Positions 9,236-18,527 are shown, counted from the first letter of the stretch. The stretch is 63,486 bases of DNA from Acetobacteraceae bacterium (GCA_947474705.1 CANJJS010000021.1:1-63486); one strand, 5' to 3'. The notes: generated by a model not told the origin, from the letters alone. Translations and numbers: made by a program.

Positions 9236-9305
9236 GCCGCGATCGGCCGGCCGGGGCAAGCGCCAGCGAGGGACGAGCCAGCGGACCCGGCCGGCCGATC
9301 GCGGC
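9236..9305. repeat. Perfect 20-bp inverted repeat after the TIR/FGE gene
   Basis: Arms 9236-9255 and 9286-9305 are exact reverse complements, separated by 30 bases. The stem is almost pure G and C (GATCGGCCGGCCGGG). It begins 24 bases after the stop of the TIR/FGE gene. There is no T-run after it, so it is not a standard terminator. It could be a dispersed palindrome, or the hairpin that in diversity-generating retroelements often sits just downstream of the variable region. Confidence 0.85.
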
Positions 9306-9427
9306 GAGCCGCCGGCGATAGTTTCTCCGGTGCTCGCCCGCGCCACCGGCCCATGAACACGGCCCCCATCCTACCCGGCGCCCGCCCAGCCTGATACCAC
9401 GTCCTCCGCCGGACAAAGGACCCTCCC

Positions 9428-10408
9428 ATGCCCAAACTCGCCGTCACCTTCGAACCCGGTCCCCGCGGCCGCGCCGAGCTTCCAAAACATCTCCCGGCGG
9501 GCACGGAGATCGTTTTCCTCCCGGACCTCGATCCGCCGGGCCGCGCCACGGCGTTAAGCTCCGCCACCGTCATTCTGGCGCGCGACACCGGGAAGGAGTT
9601 GTCGGCGGAGGAAGCCGCGCTGACCGGCAACGCGCGGTTGATCCAGTTCATGACGGCGGGGATCGATTACATCCCGCTCAGCCAGTTGCCGGCGCATGTG
9701 CCCATAGCCTCCAACGGCGGGGCTTATGCCGGGGCGATGGCGGAGCATGCGTTGGCGCTGACTCTGGCCGCGGCCAAGCGGTTGCTGGTGGAGCACGACG
9801 CGTTGGCGCGTGGGGTGTTCAATCAGTTTGTCCGCAATCGGAGCCTCGCGGGCAAGGTGTGTGGGATTTTGGGGTTTGGCGGGATTGGCGTGGCGACGGC
9901 GCGGTTGATGCGGGCGATCGGGATGCGGGTGCATGCGATCAACCGCCGTGGCGCGACGGAGGAGGCGGTGGACTGGATCGGCGGGCAGGACGATTTGCCC
10001 GCGTTGCTGCGTGAGTCGGATGTGTTGATTGTCTCGGCGCCGCTGACCCGGAAAACCCAGGGGATGATCGGGGCGGGGGAACTCGCCGCGATGAAGCCGG
10101 ATGCGATCCTCGTGAATTTGGCGCGGGGGGAGCTGATCGACGAGGCCGCGTTGTTCGCGCATTTACAGGCGAATCCGGGGTTTTTCGCCTGTCTCGACGC
10201 GTGGTGGGTGGAGCCGGTGCGGCACGGGACGTTCCGGGTGGATCATCCGTTTTTGTCGCTGCCGAATGTCGTGGGCTCGCCGCACAATTCGGCGTCGGTG
10301 CCGGGGAATGTGGAGGCGGCGTTGCGGCACGCGCTGGCGAATATCGCGAGGGTGCTGGCGGGGGAGGCGCCGCGGAATTTGGCCGGGGCGGAGGAGCGGA
10401 TGTTGTAA
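9428..10408 (+). CDS. D-2-hydroxyacid dehydrogenase family protein
   Basis: NAD(P)-dependent reductase/dehydrogenase acting on 2-oxo acids, 326 residues. The Rossmann motif GFGGIG follows a LAGKVCGILGFGG lead-in in the middle of the protein. The catalytic triad is Arg233 (NLARGELIDE), Glu262 (WWVEP) and His286 (SPHNS), all intact. The substrate is not evident; the family includes glyoxylate/hydroxypyruvate reductases and phosphoglycerate dehydrogenases. Its 3' end meets the convergent TetR gene with only 7 bases between. Nearby FAD-linked hydroxyacid oxidase at 11.2 kb suggests a hydroxyacid theme, by inference. Confidence 0.88.
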   Translation: MPKLAVTFEPGPRGRAELPKHLPAGTEIVFLPDLDPPGRATALSSATVILARDTGKELSAEEAALTGNARLIQFMTAGIDYIPLSQLPAHVPIASNGGAYAGAMAEHALALTLAAAKRLLVEHDALARGVFNQFVRNRSLAGKVCGILGFGGIGVATARLMRAIGMRVHAINRRGATEEAVDWIGGQDDLPALLRESDVLIVSAPLTRKTQGMIGAGELAAMKPDAILVNLARGELIDEAALFAHLQANPGFFACLDAWWVEPVRHGTFRVDHPFLSLPNVVGSPHNSASVPGNVEAALRHALANIARVLAGEAPRNLAGAEERML

Positions 10409-10415
10409 GGCGAGG

Positions 10416-11042
10416 TCAGGACGCGCGTTTCAGCGTGCGCGCGGGGTGGGAGAGCGCGGCGAGGCCGAGGTAGAGGGTTTCGACGATGCGGCCGAGTGGC
10501 ACGGGTCCGGCGGCTTCGTGCAGGAGCGCGGCGCCCAGGCGCAGGGACATGATGGAGTAGGTGAGGACGTCGTCGTCGACGGGCGGGATCAGGCCGGCGC
10601 GGTCGAACAACTGGCGCACGCCTTGGGCGACGCGGGCGCGTTGCGGTTTGTACAGTTCCTGGCAGCGGGCGGCGAAGGCGGGATTGCGTTGCGCCAGCAT
10701 CAGCATTTCCAGCCGCAGCAATTCCCAGTCTGACGTCTTCTCGGTGTCGGGGAAGGCGGCGCACAGGCGTTGCGGCAGGGTTTCCACGGGGCCGTCGGCG
10801 GCCTGTGTCACCTGCGCGATGCGCATCACGTCCTGTTCCATTTGCTGGCCCATCAGCTCGACGGCCAGGTCTTCCTTGGTGGAGAAGTTGGAATAGAAGG
10901 CGCTGCGGGAGAACCCGGCGCCTTCGGCGATTTCGTCGATGGTGGCGGCGGCGAAGCCTTTTTGGCCGAAGGCGGCGCGGGCGGATTCGAGCAATTTCTC
11001 GCGGGTTTCGGCCTGCATTTCCGCGCGGGTTTTACGAGGCAT
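10416..11042 (-). CDS. TetR-family transcriptional regulator
   Basis: 208-residue one-component repressor. The N-terminal helix-turn-helix is clear: ATIDEIAEGAGFSRSAFYSNFSTKEDL (residues roughly 32-58, typical TetR consensus). The C-terminal ligand part is not diagnostic. The start at MPRKTRAE is chosen over an upstream ATG at 11096 because the TetR domain begins here. It is transcribed away from the FAD-linked oxidase gene across a 201-base spacer, which probably holds both promoters; the spacer contains a partial palindrome GTATTTGGATAC (about 11127-11138) that might be an operator. It likely controls itself and/or that oxidase. Confidence 0.9.
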   Translation of the reverse strand: MPRKTRAEMQAETREKLLESARAAFGQKGFAAATIDEIAEGAGFSRSAFYSNFSTKEDLAVELMGQQMEQDVMRIAQVTQAADGPVETLPQRLCAAFPDTEKTSDWELLRLEMLMLAQRNPAFAARCQELYKPQRARVAQGVRQLFDRAGLIPPVDDDVLTYSIMSLRLGAALLHEAAGPVPLGRIVETLYLGLAALSHPARTLKRAS

Positions 11043-11243
11043 GGCGTGCGCCTCCGGCCGCGCGCGGCGAGGCGGAGGGATTAACGATGAAATCACGATG
11101 CATTAACATATTGGAATCCCTCAGCGTATTTGGATACGGCCAGTCCATCGCGACATTGTCAATACGAATGGCGGAGCGGGGCAGGGCCTTGTCAGAGTCG
11201 GCGGGAAACGCCTAACCCGGCGGGGGAATGACAGGAGCCGGGA

Positions 11244-12629
11244 ATGTCCGAAACCGCGATCGAGCGCACGATTGAAGCCGCGCGCGCGTTGTTGGGGGAG
11301 CGTCTGACGACGAACGCCAGCCTGCGCGAACACCACTCGCACGGGCAGGACACGCAGACGCCGGTGCTGCCGGACGCGGTGGCGTTCGTCGAAACGACGG
11401 AGGAGACGGCGGCGCTGCTGGCGCTGTGCCATGCGGAGCGGGTGCCGGTTGTCGCCTGGGGGGCGGGGACCTCGCTGGAGGGGCACGTGACGCCGGTGCG
11501 GGGCGGGATCACGATCGATCTGTCGCGGATGACGGGGATTCTGGATGTCAGCCAGCCCGACATGGATTGCCGGGTGCAGGCGGGGGTGACGCGGGAGCAG
11601 TTGAACGCCCATTTGCGCGATCTGGGCCTGTTCTTTCCGGTCGATCCGGGCACGGCGGCCTGCACGATCGGGGGGATGTGCGCGACGCGGGCCTCGGGGA
11701 CCAACGCGGTGCGGTATGGCACGATGCGGGAGAACGCGATGGGCTTGACGGTCGCGCTGGCGGACGGGCGGGTGATCCGGACTGGCGGGCGGGTGCGCAA
11801 GTCGGCCACGGGCTACGATCTGACGCGGCTGTTCGTGGGCTCCGAGGGGACGCTGGGCATCATCACCGAGATACAATTGCGCCTGCACGGCATTCCCGAG
11901 GCGATGTCGTCGGCCACCTGTCAGTTTCCGACTCTTCGGGACGCGGTGGAAACCGTCATCGCGATCATGCAATCGGGTATTCCGGTGGCGCGGATGGAAT
12001 TGCTGGACGAGGTGCAGATGGCGGCCTGCATCGCATACTCGAAGTTAGAGGGGTTGAAGCCGACGCCTGGCCTGTTCTTCGAATTTCACGGCACGCCGGC
12101 GGGGGTGAAGGAACAGGCGGAACAGGCCGAAGAGATCGCGAGCGGGTTCGACGGCAGCGGGTTCCGGTGGGCGACGGACGCGGCGGAGCGGAACAAGCTG
12201 TGGCAGGCGCGGCACGACGCGTTATGGGCGGCGCTGGCGCTGAAGCCAGGCCATCAGGGGATCGCCACGGATGTCATTGTTCCGATTTCTCGCCTGAACG
12301 AGGCCATTCTGGGCGCGAAAGAGGACATCGCCGCATCCGGGTTGACCGCGCCGATCGTTGGCCACGTCGGGGACGGAAATTTCCACACCGTCATCCTGGT
12401 GCCGCCGGAACCGGACGGGCTGGCGCGGGCGTGGGAGCTGGACAAAAAGATCGTGGCCCGTGCGCTGGATCTGGGCGGGTCGTGCAGCGGGGAACACGGG
12501 GTCGGGATCGGAAAGCGGGAGTTTCTGGAGCGCGAGCACGGGGCGGAGGCGCTGGCGGTGATGTATTCGCTGAAGCAGACGCTCGACCCCAGGGGGATCA
12601 TGAATCCGGGGAAGATTTTTCTGAACTGA
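11244..12629 (+). CDS. FAD-linked oxidase, glycolate/D-lactate dehydrogenase (GlcD-type)
   Basis: 461-residue flavoprotein of the vanillyl-alcohol-oxidase fold that oxidises 2-hydroxy acids (D-lactate, glycolate or longer). The N-terminal FAD-binding part has VVAWGAGTSLEGH, TIGGMCATRASGTNAVRYGTMRENAMGL and FVGSEGTLGIITE; the C-terminal cap has GHVGDGNFH and SGEHGVGIGKREFL, which are family hallmarks. An AGGAG ribosome site lies 8 bases before the ATG. It resembles single-chain D-lactate dehydrogenases (LDHD/Dld) more than the GlcDEF complex, since glcE and glcF are absent. The divergent TetR gene is a likely regulator. Confidence 0.9.
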   Translation: MSETAIERTIEAARALLGERLTTNASLREHHSHGQDTQTPVLPDAVAFVETTEETAALLALCHAERVPVVAWGAGTSLEGHVTPVRGGITIDLSRMTGILDVSQPDMDCRVQAGVTREQLNAHLRDLGLFFPVDPGTAACTIGGMCATRASGTNAVRYGTMRENAMGLTVALADGRVIRTGGRVRKSATGYDLTRLFVGSEGTLGIITEIQLRLHGIPEAMSSATCQFPTLRDAVETVIAIMQSGIPVARMELLDEVQMAACIAYSKLEGLKPTPGLFFEFHGTPAGVKEQAEQAEEIASGFDGSGFRWATDAAERNKLWQARHDALWAALALKPGHQGIATDVIVPISRLNEAILGAKEDIAASGLTAPIVGHVGDGNFHTVILVPPEPDGLARAWELDKKIVARALDLGGSCSGEHGVGIGKREFLEREHGAEALAVMYSLKQTLDPRGIMNPGKIFLN

Positions 12630-12700
12630 CGGGTTTCGGGCGCTTGCCGGGGGATAAATCCGTGTGTTACGAAACGGACCGGAAGATGTGAGAGGACGGG

Positions 12701-13336
12701 ATGTCTGTATTTCTCGATGAGGAGATGGTGGGCAAGGACGCGACGACCATCGGTTTCCCGCATTTGTTGTTATGCATGGGTTTCGTGGCGGTGACGGGAA
12801 ACGATCTTTGGGGCGTACACCTCACCTCCACCCAAACCAGCCAGGCCATGCTCGGCCGCTTCTGGGCCTGGGCTCAAAACAAAGGCCTCAACGCCGGCGC
12901 CATCACGGATATCTACGGATGCTGCGATCTGAAGGTACGTTACGGTGTGTCATCGTCGAACGCGGGCCTGATCCAATGGACAAACGAAATGGGGGTCTTC
13001 GCCGGAATCCTCGGATGGAACGGACCCGCGCACGGCTTCGACACCAGCATCATTAACCCGGCGGACGGAACGTTTGTGCAATACGACAGAAACCTGAGCG
13101 GAAATCCGGCCTGCCGTATTTTTTATAAGCGCGATGAAAAGACGCACGCCACCGGCTTCTCCACGGTGCAATACAACGGGGGCGCCGGAGACGTGGCCGC
13201 ATGGTCCAATCATAACAATGCCTGGCGGTTGTTCACGTCCATGAAAACCGGCATCGCGGGCAACGTCTCGACCTTTCACTGGGGCACGATTCACGAGGTC
13301 GACTACGGACGGCGGTTGACCACCATCAACGTCTGA
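12701..13336 (+). CDS. Hypothetical protein, 211 residues
   Basis: I do not recognise this family. The protein is soluble-looking with no membrane segment beyond a mild hydrophobic stretch near residues 18-32. It is rich in Trp, Asn and Gly, with a Cys-Cys pair (YGCCDLK) and segments such as FAGILGWNGPAH, FSTVQYNGG and VSTFHWGTIHEVDYG that suggest beta structure. Less extreme codon usage than its neighbours and a lone position between an oxidase and a broken SDR gene make transfer possible. The reading frame is open and the start well placed, so I think it is a real gene. Confidence 0.6.
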   Translation: MSVFLDEEMVGKDATTIGFPHLLLCMGFVAVTGNDLWGVHLTSTQTSQAMLGRFWAWAQNKGLNAGAITDIYGCCDLKVRYGVSSSNAGLIQWTNEMGVFAGILGWNGPAHGFDTSIINPADGTFVQYDRNLSGNPACRIFYKRDEKTHATGFSTVQYNGGAGDVAAWSNHNNAWRLFTSMKTGIAGNVSTFHWGTIHEVDYGRRLTTINV

Positions 13337-13338
13337 TC

Positions 13339-14234
13339 TCAAGACCCATCCACCGCGCGCCGCTGATACCGCTCCAGCACACGTAGCATCAGGCCGCGCG
13401 GGAGAAGCGGCGCGGCGCGGGCGACGAACCAGCTCGCGGCGTTTGGGAAGACCAGACGCCGCCCGCGCCGGAACCCGGACCAGCCGCGGCGGCCGACGCT
13501 CTCTGGCGTGGCTTTCGACGACATTTGAAAATGCGCGCGTTTCGGGCGCCGGACCGTTCAAGAAACGGTGTGCGGACGGGGCCCGGACAAAGCAACGTGA
13601 CGGTCACGCCGTATAAGCGGGCTTCGGCCCATAATGCTTCCGAGAACGATCCGAGGCCCGCTTTGCTCGCGTAATACAGCGCCATGCCGGGACCAGGGAA
13701 AAAGCCGGCGATGGATCCGACGTTCAGAATGCCGCCGCGACGACGCGTGCGCATGCCAGGCAAGGCCGCGAGCGCCAGCGCGACGGCGGCCCGCAGGTTC
13801 ACGTCCAGGATGCGAAGCTGGTCCTCGGCGCCCAGATCGGCCGCCGCGCCGACCAGGCCGAAACCCGCGTTGTTGACCAGCACATCGCAGATCCAGCCAA
13901 GGTCCCGCAGCGCCGCGCCGATCGCCGCCACCGCGTCCGGCCGCGACAGGTCGAGTGCCAACGCATGCGCCTCTCCCCCCGCGGCCCCCACTTCCTGGGC
14001 CAGCGCCGCGAGGGCGGCGGCATCGCGGCCGGTCAGCAGCAGCGGTTGTTGGTCATGGGCGGCCGCCCGCGCCAGTTCCGTGCCGATGCCGGAGGAGGCG
14101 CCGGTGACCACGATCGCAAGGCGGCCGGTTTCGGGCCAAGGGGGCGTGGTGGAGGGAATTGGGGGCCTCTGGCGCCGGGAGGGATGGGCCGGTAGGCTGG
14201 CCGCGAAACGCTGCCTTATCGCGGAAACGAACAA
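13339..14234 (-). pseudogene. Short-chain dehydrogenase, frameshifted near its 3' end
   Basis: The first part (to about 13527) is a good SDR: VTGASSGIG, NNAGFG, NVGSIAG, the YYASK active site and LLCPGPVRT. Right after the ARIFK segment the frame is lost. The expected C-terminus (MSSKATPESVG, FRRGRRLVF and LLPRGLMLRVLERYQRR) continues in another frame from 13524 to 13339. One missing A in the run at 13524-13526 explains this. It may be a true mutation, a sequencing error, or rarely ribosomal slippage. The N-terminus is also uncertain: ATG 14234 gives 43 residues before the SDR core and lies 14 bases from the divergent gene, so a later GTG may be the real start. Confidence 0.8.
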
Positions 14235-14248
14235 AAAGGAAAAGGGGC

Positions 14249-15004
14249 ATGAAAGGGCATGCCGTGCGTTTGTCGGCGCCTCGGCGTTTGATCGTCGAAC
14301 ATTGCCGTCTGGCTTTGGGTGTTCCGCGCGGGGCGTTGCGCGGTGTGCTGGACCTGGCGCCGCTGGTGGCCGCGCGCGCCGCGTCGGCGTCGCCGCGCCC
14401 GTCCTGGACGGCGATTTTCGCGAAAGCGCAGGGGATCGTGGCGGCGGAAATGCCCGAGTTAAGGCGGTTGTTTGTGAAATTGCCCTGGCCGCGGCTGTAC
14501 GAAGTGCCGTCCAGCGTCGCGTCCATCGTGATCGAGCGCGATATTGGCGGCGAGCCCGCGCTGTTTTACGCCCGGGTCAGGTCGCCGGAAACCACGTCTT
14601 TGGGAACGATCTCAGGCCGGATCCAGGACGCGAAAACGACTCCGATTTCGGAAATCAGGGAGTTTCGGATGGCGCTGGCGATTGCCCGGCTGCCCTGGCC
14701 GCTGGGCCGCCTGTTGATTTTTCTCGGCCGGAACATTGGGCGCCAGGTGCCGAACCGCTTCGGGACTTTCGGTATATCCGCCGTTGGCGACCGTGGCATC
14801 GTGTTCACCACGGCGGTGTCGCATTGGACCAGTTTTCTCACTTATGGCGCGATTCAGGCGGATGGCAGCATGGAGATGTATTTGACGTTCGACCATCGGG
14901 CGATGGATGGCGGGCACGCCGCCCTGGCGTTCGATGCTTTACGGGCGGCGTTGTTGGGGCCGGTGCTGGAGGAGTTACGCGCGCTCGCCCCGGCGGCGGG
15001 GTGA
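14249..15004 (+). CDS. E2-type acyltransferase-like protein (2-oxoacid dehydrogenase E2 fold)
   Basis: 251 residues resembling the catalytic domain of dihydrolipoyl acyltransferases (chloramphenicol-acetyltransferase fold) without lipoyl or peripheral-binding domains. The C-terminal active-site motif is DHRAMDGGHAA, fitting the HxxxDG signature, and the preceding TFGISAVG and FTTAVSHWTSF match the E2 core. There is no other 2-oxoacid dehydrogenase gene nearby, so it is a stand-alone acyltransferase of unknown substrate. Start ATG 14249 has AAGGAAAAGGGG in front; the ATG at 14159 would add 30 residues that look non-native. Confidence 0.7.
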   Translation: MKGHAVRLSAPRRLIVEHCRLALGVPRGALRGVLDLAPLVAARAASASPRPSWTAIFAKAQGIVAAEMPELRRLFVKLPWPRLYEVPSSVASIVIERDIGGEPALFYARVRSPETTSLGTISGRIQDAKTTPISEIREFRMALAIARLPWPLGRLLIFLGRNIGRQVPNRFGTFGISAVGDRGIVFTTAVSHWTSFLTYGAIQADGSMEMYLTFDHRAMDGGHAALAFDALRAALLGPVLEELRALAPAAG

Positions 15005-15023
15005 GCGCGCTGTTGGCGGTGGA

Positions 15024-16292
15024 TCAGGCGGGGATGCGGACTTTCATTTCCGTGATTCCGTGGATCAGGTTGGAGTAGCTGCGTTGCGGTTCCTCCACGA
15101 CCTCGATGGTGGGGAAGCGTTTCAGGATTTCTTCCCACAGGATCGTCAGTTGCATTTCCGCGAGGCGGTTGCCGACGCAACGATGGATGCCGAAGCCGAA
15201 GGACAAATGCTGGCGGGGGCGGGCGCGGTCGATGACGAAGCTGTCCGCGTTCTCGATTTCCTCGCTGTCGCGATTTCCCGAGATATACCACATGGCGACC
15301 TTTTCACCTTTGCGGATATGTTTGCCGCCGAGTTCGGTGTCCTGTGTCGCGGTGCGCCGCATGTGGACGACGGGCGACTGGTAACGGATGATTTCCGGCA
15401 CCATTTTTTCCACCAGCGCCGGGTTGGCACGGAGTTTCGCGTATTCGCCGGGGTATTTGTTCAGCGCCCACAGCCCGCCGGAAATCGAGTTGCGGGTGGT
15501 GTCGTTGCCGCCGACGATCAGCAGCAGCATGTTGCCCATGAATTCGGTCGGGCGAGAGGGCAGGTCGCGTGTCGCCTCGCCGTGCGCGAGCATGGAGATC
15601 AGGTCGGGTTGCGGCGGGGCCTTCGCCCGTTCGTTCCAGAGGCCGGTCATATAGGCCAGCATTTCCTGTAGCACCGCGTCGCGTTTTTGTTCCGAATCGA
15701 TTTCGGTTCCGGCGCGTGTGTTTACCGAGGCGACGTTGGACCAATGGGTCAGCATCCGCCGTTCCTCGAACGGGAAGTCGAACAGGGTCGCCAGCATTTG
15801 CGTGGTCAGTTCCACGGACACCAGATCGACCCAGTCGAAGACCTCGCCCCGGGGGAGGCCGTCGAGGATGCGGCGGGCGCGTTCGCGGATGGTTCCCGCG
15901 AGTTTGGCGAGGTTGAGTGGCGCGACGATGGGGGAGACGACCTTGCGTTGGGCGTCGTGTTTGGGCGGGTCCATGGCGATGAAGCTTTCGCGCCGGAACT
16001 CGAATGGCACGTCTTTCAGCGCGATTCCGCCCATGGAGGCGTCGGAGGAGTAGATTTGGTGCGATGTGTCGACGGTCATGATGTCCCGGTAACGGGTGAC
16101 GGACCAGTAAGGACCGTACATCGGACTGTTCACGAAATGAACTGGATCGTCGCGGCGAAGGCGGGCGAAGAAGCCAGCCCAGGTGTCTTCTTGGTAGAGG
16201 AAGGGGTTGGAGACGTCGATGTCTTCGAGGGGGATGGTCCAGGGGTCGAGATGGGCGCGGGCTTTGTAATCGATGGCGACAGGGGCGTTCAT
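15024..16292 (-). CDS. Cytochrome P450, CYP153-like (copy 1)
   Basis: 422-residue haem monooxygenase. Visible hallmarks: the I-helix oxygen-activation block GGNDTTRNSIS, the ExxR motif in EIIRYQSP, and the haem loop FGFGIHRCVGNRLAE with the thiolate ligand Cys372. The GNDTTRNS and FGFGIHRCVGNR wording is characteristic of CYP153, which hydroxylates terminal carbons of alkanes and fatty acids with a ferredoxin and ferredoxin reductase. Neither redox partner is in the window. It lies 24 bases downstream of a close paralogue on the same strand, so the two are probably cotranscribed. Substrate is inferred from family only. Confidence 0.88.
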   Translation of the reverse strand: MNAPVAIDYKARAHLDPWTIPLEDIDVSNPFLYQEDTWAGFFARLRRDDPVHFVNSPMYGPYWSVTRYRDIMTVDTSHQIYSSDASMGGIALKDVPFEFRRESFIAMDPPKHDAQRKVVSPIVAPLNLAKLAGTIRERARRILDGLPRGEVFDWVDLVSVELTTQMLATLFDFPFEERRMLTHWSNVASVNTRAGTEIDSEQKRDAVLQEMLAYMTGLWNERAKAPPQPDLISMLAHGEATRDLPSRPTEFMGNMLLLIVGGNDTTRNSISGGLWALNKYPGEYAKLRANPALVEKMVPEIIRYQSPVVHMRRTATQDTELGGKHIRKGEKVAMWYISGNRDSEEIENADSFVIDRARPRQHLSFGFGIHRCVGNRLAEMQLTILWEEILKRFPTIEVVEEPQRSYSNLIHGITEMKVRIPA

Positions 16293-16316
16293 CGCGTTTC
16301 CTCCGTTTCTTGTTCT

Positions 16317-17561
16317 TTAGCCGGGAATGCGGACCATCATCGAGGAGATGCCGTGCACGAAGCTCGAGAAGACGCGCTTCGGTTCTTCCACGAGTTCGAT
16401 GACAGGGAAACGTTTCATGATTTCTTCCCAGAGGATATTCAGTTGCAGTTCGGCCAGGCGGTTGCCGACGCAGCGATGGATGCCGAAGCCGAACGAGAGG
16501 TGCTGGCGCGGGCGGGCGCGGTCGATAATGAAACGATCCGCGTCTTCGATGGCGTCGGCGTCGCGGTTGCCGGAGATGTACCACATCGCGAGTTTGTCGC
16601 CGGCGCGGATGGTTTTGCCGCCGAGTTCGTAATCGGCGAGCGCGGTGCGGCGCATATAGGACAAGGGCGTTTGCCAGCGGATGATTTCCGGCACCATGTT
16701 CGGGATCAGGCCCGGATTTTCGCGTAATTTGCGATATTCGTCCGGATGTTTGTTCAACGCCCACAGCCCGCCGCTGATGGAATTGCGGGTGGTGTCGTTG
16801 CCGCCGACGATGAGGAGGACGCAGTTTCCCATGAACTCCATCGGGTCCATGTTGCGTGTGGCCTCGCCGTGCGCGAGCATGGAGATCAGGTCGGGTTTCA
16901 TCGGCGCGTTCACGCGTTCGTTCCACAGCCCCATCATGGCGCCGGCCATTTTCTTCAGTTCGTTGAAGCGTTCTTCCTCGGTTTTGACGAGGGCGTTGGG
17001 GTCCTTGAAGTTGGTGGTGGCGACGTTGGACCAGTGTGTCAGGTCGCGGCGCTTTTCGAAGGGATAGTCGAACAAAGTCGCCAGCATCTGCGTGGTCAGT
17101 TCGATCGAGACGTGTTCGACCCAGTCGAAGGGCTCGTTACGCGGCAGGTTGTCGAGGATTTTTATCGCCCGTTCGCGGATCGTGCCCGCCATGTTGGCGA
17201 GGTTGCCCGGCGCGACGATGGGCGCGACCACCAGGCGCTGGACGTCGTGTTTCGGCGGATCCATGGCGATGAACATCGCGAGCCGGTACTGGGTTTCCTG
17301 ATCCAGCAGGGTGATTCCGGACGCGGAGGAGAAGACCTGGGGGTTGGTCTCCACCTTCATGATGTCCTTGTATTTCGTGACCGACCAGAAGGGGCCGAAC
17401 TGGCTGTCGGCGACGTAATGCACGGGGTCGTCGCGGCGCAGGCGGGCGAACCAGTCCGGCCAGACGTCGTTCTGGAACAGACGCGCGTCGGAGACATCGA
17501 TGTCCTCGATGGGTGTGGTCCAGGGATCGCCGAAGGGATCGAAGCTGACCGGCGCGTTCAT
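16317..17561 (-). CDS. Cytochrome P450, CYP153-like (copy 2)
   Basis: 414-residue paralogue of the neighbouring P450, with the same I-helix block (GGNDTTRNSIS), ExxR helix (EIIRWQTP) and haem loop with Cys364. The start MNAPVSFDP is chosen because copy 1 begins with the same MNAPV; the upstream ATG at 17618 adds an unrelated tail. It is upstream of copy 1 in the same direction and would be transcribed first. The two have diverged clearly outside the core, so this is an old tandem duplication and the enzymes may differ in substrate range. Confidence 0.88.
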   Translation of the reverse strand: MNAPVSFDPFGDPWTTPIEDIDVSDARLFQNDVWPDWFARLRRDDPVHYVADSQFGPFWSVTKYKDIMKVETNPQVFSSASGITLLDQETQYRLAMFIAMDPPKHDVQRLVVAPIVAPGNLANMAGTIRERAIKILDNLPRNEPFDWVEHVSIELTTQMLATLFDYPFEKRRDLTHWSNVATTNFKDPNALVKTEEERFNELKKMAGAMMGLWNERVNAPMKPDLISMLAHGEATRNMDPMEFMGNCVLLIVGGNDTTRNSISGGLWALNKHPDEYRKLRENPGLIPNMVPEIIRWQTPLSYMRRTALADYELGGKTIRAGDKLAMWYISGNRDADAIEDADRFIIDRARPRQHLSFGFGIHRCVGNRLAELQLNILWEEIMKRFPVIELVEEPKRVFSSFVHGISSMMVRIPG

Positions 17562-17661
17562 GTTGCCTCCGTTGGCGTGATGGGCCGGGACGCTATCCGC
17601 TCCGGCATGGGCGGGCAATTCGTGGGTGGTGTTCCCGGTATGGCCCGCTTATATCCGATCC

Positions 17662-18495
17662 ATGCGCGCGTCCTTTGTCAAAATGCACGGTTGCGGGAAC
17701 GATTTCGTCGTGTTCGACGAACGCGGCGGCTCGCTTGGTCTGACCCCGGCGCGGGCGGCGGCGATCTCGGACCGTCATACGGGCGTGGGCTGCGATCAGT
17801 TCATCGCCATTGAGCCGGGGACGGACGGCGCGGACGCGTTCATGCGGATTCGGAACCCGGATGGGTCGGAGGCGGGGGCCTGCGGCAACGCCACGCGCTG
17901 TGTCGCCTGGCTGTTGACGGCGGAAACCGGCAAGACGCGGCAGATCGTCCGGACGATTTCGGGCGATTTGATCGCCGAGGCGCGGCCGGACGGGCTGGTG
18001 ACGGTGGATATGGGGCCGGTGCGGCTCGATTGGCGCGATGTGCCTCTGGCGCGGGCGATGGACACGCTGGATCTGGATTTGACCGCCGGGCCTGTGTCGC
18101 ATCCGGCGGCGGCGAGCATGGGCAATCCGCACGCGACGTTTTTCGTCCCCGACATGGACGCGATCGCCATCGAGGAACTGGGTCCGGTGCTCGAACACGA
18201 TCCTTTGTTTCCCCGGCGCGCCAATATTGGGTTTGTTCAGGTGCTGGCGCCGGACCGAATCAGGCTGCGGGTCTGGGAACGGGGCGCGGGTCTGACCTTG
18301 GCCTGCGGGTCGGGGGCGTGCGCCGCGGTGGTGAACACCGCGCGCCGTGGCCTGACCGGACGCAGCGCTTCGGTGCTCGCCGATGGCGGGGAACTGCATA
18401 TCGCCTGGCGCGAGGACGGCCATGTCCTGATGACCGGCCCCGTGGCGACGTCCTTCCGGGGCGAAATCGACCTCGCCGCGTTCCCTTCCGGCTGA
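17662..18495 (+). CDS. dapF: Diaminopimelate epimerase DapF
   Basis: Cofactor-free epimerase converting LL- to meso-diaminopimelate for lysine and peptidoglycan. The 277-residue protein starts with the family signature [11 protein letters not shown] and has the two active-site cysteines, Cys74 (GACGNATRC) and Cys215 (ACGSGAC), in their normal surroundings. Start ATG 17662 is 12 codons after an upstream in-frame ATG whose extra residues do not fit the family. It is divergent from the P450 pair, with about 100 bases between. Confidence 0.95.
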   Translation: MRASFVKMHGCGNDFVVFDERGGSLGLTPARAAAISDRHTGVGCDQFIAIEPGTDGADAFMRIRNPDGSEAGACGNATRCVAWLLTAETGKTRQIVRTISGDLIAEARPDGLVTVDMGPVRLDWRDVPLARAMDTLDLDLTAGPVSHPAAASMGNPHATFFVPDMDAIAIEELGPVLEHDPLFPRRANIGFVQVLAPDRIRLRVWERGAGLTLACGSGACAAVVNTARRGLTGRSASVLADGGELHIAWREDGHVLMTGPVATSFRGEIDLAAFPSG

Positions 18496-18527
18496 CCGGC
18501 GGGACGAAAAATACGCGGCCGTCACGG

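Noticed and set aside
11120-11145. TetR operator candidate GTATTTGGATAC
   Set aside because: Only four bases on each side are symmetric, too little to list as an operator; it is mentioned with the TetR gene only.
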